Shown here: positions 60,295-64,000 of the stretch, piece by piece
How the letters are laid out: the number at the start of each line of letters is the position of its first letter
How positions within the stretch are numbered: position 1 is the first letter of the stretch
NCBI GenBank assembly: GCA_037976565.1
Contig: CP137680.1
Coordinates: forward strand, 17,475,861-17,539,860
DNA from: Mesocentrotus franciscanus
Taxonomy: Eukaryota > Echinodermata > Echinoidea > Camarodonta > Strongylocentrotidae
DNA: 64,000 nt
Direction of reading: 5' to 3'
Notes under the pieces: generated by a model
Told to the model about the DNA's origin: nothing
Database searches by the model: none
What the model saw: only the letters and a program-made list of their open reading frames with translations
Translations under genes and position numbers: made by a program

Positions 60295-61171
60295 CACTGC
60301 AAAAACAAGGGTGTTAAATTCAACACCATGGGTGTTAATTTTAACACTTTCCCGGTATCTATATCGGAAAACACCAGCTGGTGTTATTTAACACCAGGGT
60401 TTGGAATTAAACAATTCAATTCTACTCTTGGTGTTAATATTTGACATCTCCTACTGGTGTAGATTAACACCAATATCTGGAATCATAACAAATTCAATTC
60501 CACTTTTGGTGTTGATCCATAAGAGATTTTTCTTTGGTTTCTAATGGTCCCATTCCATATTCCCTATTATCGACCAGGGTAGAAGAACCAGTGGTAAACT
60601 GATAATTCATAATCGATGTTGGCAACTGTCCACCAAAGGGTATATTCTAACCTCCATTGCATTAACTCCATCACATAGATCATCTGAAGTAAATTCGAGG
60701 TTAACATTTAAGGCTGGTACACGAATATATAATAAACATGCATGTTGTTTCTTGGTTAGTAATCATATAATCAACATATCTATTGCTAAAACGTTAATGT
60801 AATTGTAACAGGATCGGACAAATAATCTATTGGTTAATAATTGCCAAAGGAAAATACAAATCACAAAATTGATATGCATTGTCATAATTTGCTTGACAAA
60901 TCATGATAAATGTATTTTTCTGTGAACACGTGTAAAATAATCATTAAGCGCGCGTACACTTTGTGAAAACTTATTCGACCAATCAACCGCCTTAAACGAA
61001 ATCACGTTATGATACTTTTAACACCGAGCATAAAACAACACCATGTTACTTAACACCCAATAATTATTAATGCATGCTTAAATCTGACCGGTGTTAAAAA
61101 TAACACCAATGGTGTAAAAAAAATCAATACCATACTGGTGTTAGAAATTTAACACCCTGGTTTTTGCAGTG
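60295..61171. mobile_element. TIR element with CACTGCAAAAAC ends
   Basis: Left CACTGCAAAAACAAGGGTGT and right ACACCCTGGTTTTTGCAGTG, flanked by TA on both sides. The interior repeats GGTGTTAA/TTAACACC many times near both ends. 877 bp, no transposase. Confidence 0.85.
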
Positions 61172-62264
61172 TAATTGACTCATTGGAAATTTTAATAACC
61201 TTCTGATTGTATATCCCACATAAATCACTTTCAGATTAGGCAATTCGTCATCGTAATGTTCTCACTTTTCAACAGGTGATGGACAAGCCTAGGGTAGTGA
61301 AATTACCTATGATTGATTTATCGAAAGTGTTTTGCGATTTTGTTGGTTGTATATCTAAGAATATTAGACAGTAGTGTTTGGAGAAAGCTTGATAAAAATA
61401 GGTTAAGCACAAATTGGAATTCAAGATCATGACATACCTAGGAAAGAGAATAATGGTGCCTGACCTCACCTCTTTCCACACCCTCACACTCGATCGCACC
61501 ACCCCCGACAACCTCTGTCAAGTGTTGTTGATTTTATCTCAAAGATGATTATTTGAGACGTGCCACTCAAATATTACCACCTGAATTACAATACGTAGAA
61601 GTAAATTAATATTGTTTTGAGGACATTTTACTTTTAAACAGTTTTGGGGAAACTTTCGTGATGCTTACATACATGTACCAATGTGAAAATATATAGTGAA
61701 ATATCAATTTCAATCATTCGCAGATCGGAGGAGGGAGAATATTTGCCCTTTTGCCCGTACTTTGGCTAGATTTAATCACCTTCTCTATGTTGATCATAAA
61801 CATACACTTAGAAGTGCATTTCTACGGATTCAGTGTTCCAGAATGAATTTTAAATAACCCGAGCTTTGTTTAAAGGTCAATTTAGGATCTGACAGTAAAG
61901 TCTTTGTCAAACATTCTAAGTTACTCCTACTCATAATTTGATAGATTGCTATTAATTGCCATATCTGATATTTTATATCTACTCTGTACCTTATTGAACT
62001 TGATATAAAACTGACCACAACGCTAGTTCTGAATGCAAATAATGTACCATGAATACTGTACGCATAAAGTTGATCATAAAAAAACAGAACGTACGTGCTG
62101 TCAGAAGAGGAAAGGTTATCCTGTCTTCATATTGGTCAAACAAAGCTGAGTTAACAAGCCATACAACAATTCGATGTTCATATTATTGACAGATATGCAA
62201 CCGCACTTGTCACAGGCCACACTAAGTACATCTACTTTTCATTTGTCATCGTGTCCCCTTTCAG
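61172..62264. other. Non-coding, right part of the putative gene C intron
   Basis: AT-rich; ends in a pyrimidine tract and CCTTTCAG acceptor at 62264. Confidence 0.4.
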
Positions 62265-62285
62265 GTTCTCGACATCACCAGGAGC

Positions 62286-63626
62286 ATGGAAAGAGCATTG
62301 AAGCTGATCGATCTGTTTGGCATCACCTCAGTTCGCTTCGAGCAGACTGATTACTATGGTATCCCACACTGCAAGGTGATCCCGGTAAAGCACTTCAGGG
62401 ATAAGGCGATACACGGCCAGAACTTTTGCCTCGGGTACCTGTCGTTCAATCCCCACGGCCAACCCATCGATGGCACGGGATATGGCGAGGAGATCCACTA
62501 CGAAGACGCCGTCTGCTTTCCAGACTTGGCTTCCTTTCAGGTATTACCTTGGTGCAAGAAGACGGCACGGGTTCTCGTAGAGGGCGTCTATGAAGGGAAG
62601 GTTGTTGAGGGATACCCCAGGGTTGTCGCACGTAGGCAACTTGAGCGTCTAGAGGAGATGGGGTACTCACTCTTCTCCGCACATGAATTTGAGTTCTACA
62701 TGGTCGATGAGAAGACACAAGAACCGATTGATAATTCCACTAATGCCAACGCGACATCGCGCCTCTTTAAAATTCAGGATTTCACGCAAGACGTTTTGGA
62801 AGGACTACCTCAGGCCGGTGTGGATTTGGAGTTCATCGGGAGCGAGTCGGCCACGGGGCAGTTCGAGATCACCTACCGTCCAAGTTTTGGCATTCGTGCT
62901 GCAGACAATGCCCACACCTACAAGATGGGCATCAAGGAAATCGCACAGAAACATGGATACATCGCCAGTTTCATGTCCAAACCTTGGCCGGACAAAAGTG
63001 GCTCATCGGCGCATTTCTGTCATTCTCTTTGGGACGTCACCGGGGAAATACCCCTGCTCTACGACCCGTCTCAACCATTACAGCTCTCTAAGCTGGGTCA
63101 GTACTGGGTAGCTGGTCTGCACGCACACGCTTGTGCGCTAGCTGTTCTAATGGGTCCGACAGTGAACTGTCTCAAACGCTACAAACCATTCAGCTTCGCC
63201 CCAAGTAACGCAACATGGGGGATGGATAACCGAACTTGCGCCATACGCGTCCGGATCCAAGGTGCCAAAGGAACCTACATCGAGAACAGAATGGGAGCAA
63301 GCGCGTGCAACCCTTATATCAGCCTAGCGGCAACGGTTGCGGCTGGAATTGACGGTATCGTCCGAAGGTTACCTCTACCCGAGCGGGTCGTCGGAGATGC
63401 CTACAAAGAAGAGGATATCCCGCCGCTGACACCCAAATTGCCAAACAACATGGCGGAAGCGTTAGAATGCTTGTTGAATGATGAGGTCGTGGTATCTTCC
63501 CTAGGACAAGGCTTCATTAAGTGTTTTGTTGCGGGAAAGCGACATGAGATGGAGCTCGAGAGAGCAGCAATTGAGAGGGGTGAACTGCACAAATGGGAGC
63601 ATGACTATTTGTTTGAAGTAATGTAA
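62286..63626 (+). CDS. LGSN: Lengsin-like glutamine-synthetase-fold protein C, intact
   Basis: 446 residues in one exon; acceptor AG at 62263-62264, ATG at 62286. The type I GS fold motifs in order are VRFEQTDYYGIPH, ILC-like VLPWCKKTARVLVEG, SAHEFEFYMVDE, GSESATGQFEITYRPSFGI, SSAHFCHSLWD, NRTCAIRV, TYIENRMGASACNPY and AAGIDGIVRRLPLPE. The metal-ligand Glu and His positions seen in B are kept. It differs from A and B at many positions and codons are more GC-rich, so it is the most distant of the three. It stands head-to-head with B, about 17 kb apart. The function is probably like other lengsin-type proteins; catalysis is unproven. Confidence 0.93.
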   Translation: MERALKLIDLFGITSVRFEQTDYYGIPHCKVIPVKHFRDKAIHGQNFCLGYLSFNPHGQPIDGTGYGEEIHYEDAVCFPDLASFQVLPWCKKTARVLVEGVYEGKVVEGYPRVVARRQLERLEEMGYSLFSAHEFEFYMVDEKTQEPIDNSTNANATSRLFKIQDFTQDVLEGLPQAGVDLEFIGSESATGQFEITYRPSFGIRAADNAHTYKMGIKEIAQKHGYIASFMSKPWPDKSGSSAHFCHSLWDVTGEIPLLYDPSQPLQLSKLGQYWVAGLHAHACALAVLMGPTVNCLKRYKPFSFAPSNATWGMDNRTCAIRVRIQGAKGTYIENRMGASACNPYISLAATVAAGIDGIVRRLPLPERVVGDAYKEEDIPPLTPKLPNNMAEALECLLNDEVVVSSLGQGFIKCFVAGKRHEMELERAAIERGELHKWEHDYLFEVM

Positions 63627-64000
63627 TGGACGGTTACTTCAGTACAAAATCTTTGACCAAAAATATGTTGCCAAAATATATATCATAGTACTATGTGTGA
63701 TGTGGAGTGCTCAAATATTTCGTAGTTTGTTACATTTATTTTGTTCATTATTCAGTTTGTCTCTTCTGGAATGATTTACACATACATTTTAGGCACTGAT
63801 GGATTATCTAGTGCAACCTGGTCTCCTACTTAAAACGATGAAATACACGTACATAGTATACTTAGTACTATACATTGTAAACCCAACCCCTCCACCTGTC
63901 ACTTTCACAAATCTTAGGGTTAGGGTTAGGGTGAACTGCAAATGTCAGAGTAGACTCGATCGTTCTTTGCGTCTAAAAACGATGAATATCATCAGTTCTG
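63627..64000. other. 3' flank of gene C with a short TTAGGG array
   Basis: Three perfect TTAGGG units at 63914-63931. No polyadenylation signal of the AATAAA type was noticed in this stretch. Confidence 0.6.

Overview
This is AT-rich animal genomic DNA. Genes are split by introns, splice sites are canonical, and microsatellites, tRNA-derived SINEs, LINE 3' ends and non-autonomous DNA transposons are very dense. The protein families (a CLC-3/4/5 exchanger, a secreted C-type lectin with a PAN/apple domain, three lengsin-like glutamine-synthetase-fold proteins) and the repeat style suggest a marine invertebrate deuterostome. An echinoderm such as a sea urchin is my best guess, but this is inference.

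Layout. (1) 1-2,906, minus: the 5' coding exons of a CLC-3/4/5-type Cl-/H+ exchanger; the gene continues off the left edge. (2) 2.9-12.3 kb: repeats, including a 2.8 kb element rich in CRE sites, a large foldback with nested DNA elements, and a LINE end. (3) 12,353-22,657: a direct tandem duplication with units of about 5.15 kb. Each unit carries the last (PAN-domain) exon of the lectin gene, whose upstream exons lie at 23,882-25,375, minus. (4) 25.4-33 kb: repeats and MITEs. (5) Three lengsin-like genes, each with its whole coding sequence in one exon preceded by a splice acceptor: A at 36,418 (+, one 1-bp frameshift), B at 45,344 (-), C at 62,286 (+). (6) The spaces between them hold a dead LINE broken by a hAT-type element, foldbacks, TIR elements and microsatellites.

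I see no operon-like cooperation. The functional themes are endosomal chloride/proton exchange, secreted recognition (CTLD plus PAN), and a small dispersed paralogue cluster of GS-fold proteins that, by eye, keep the metal-binding residues of type I glutamine synthetase. The most unusual structures are the repeated exon-end/donor units in the CLC gene, the duplicated terminal exon of the lectin gene, the CRE-bearing repeat, a 52-bp perfect inverted repeat, a 30-bp perfect palindrome, and two cases where TTAA-flanked elements sit side by side sharing one TTAA.
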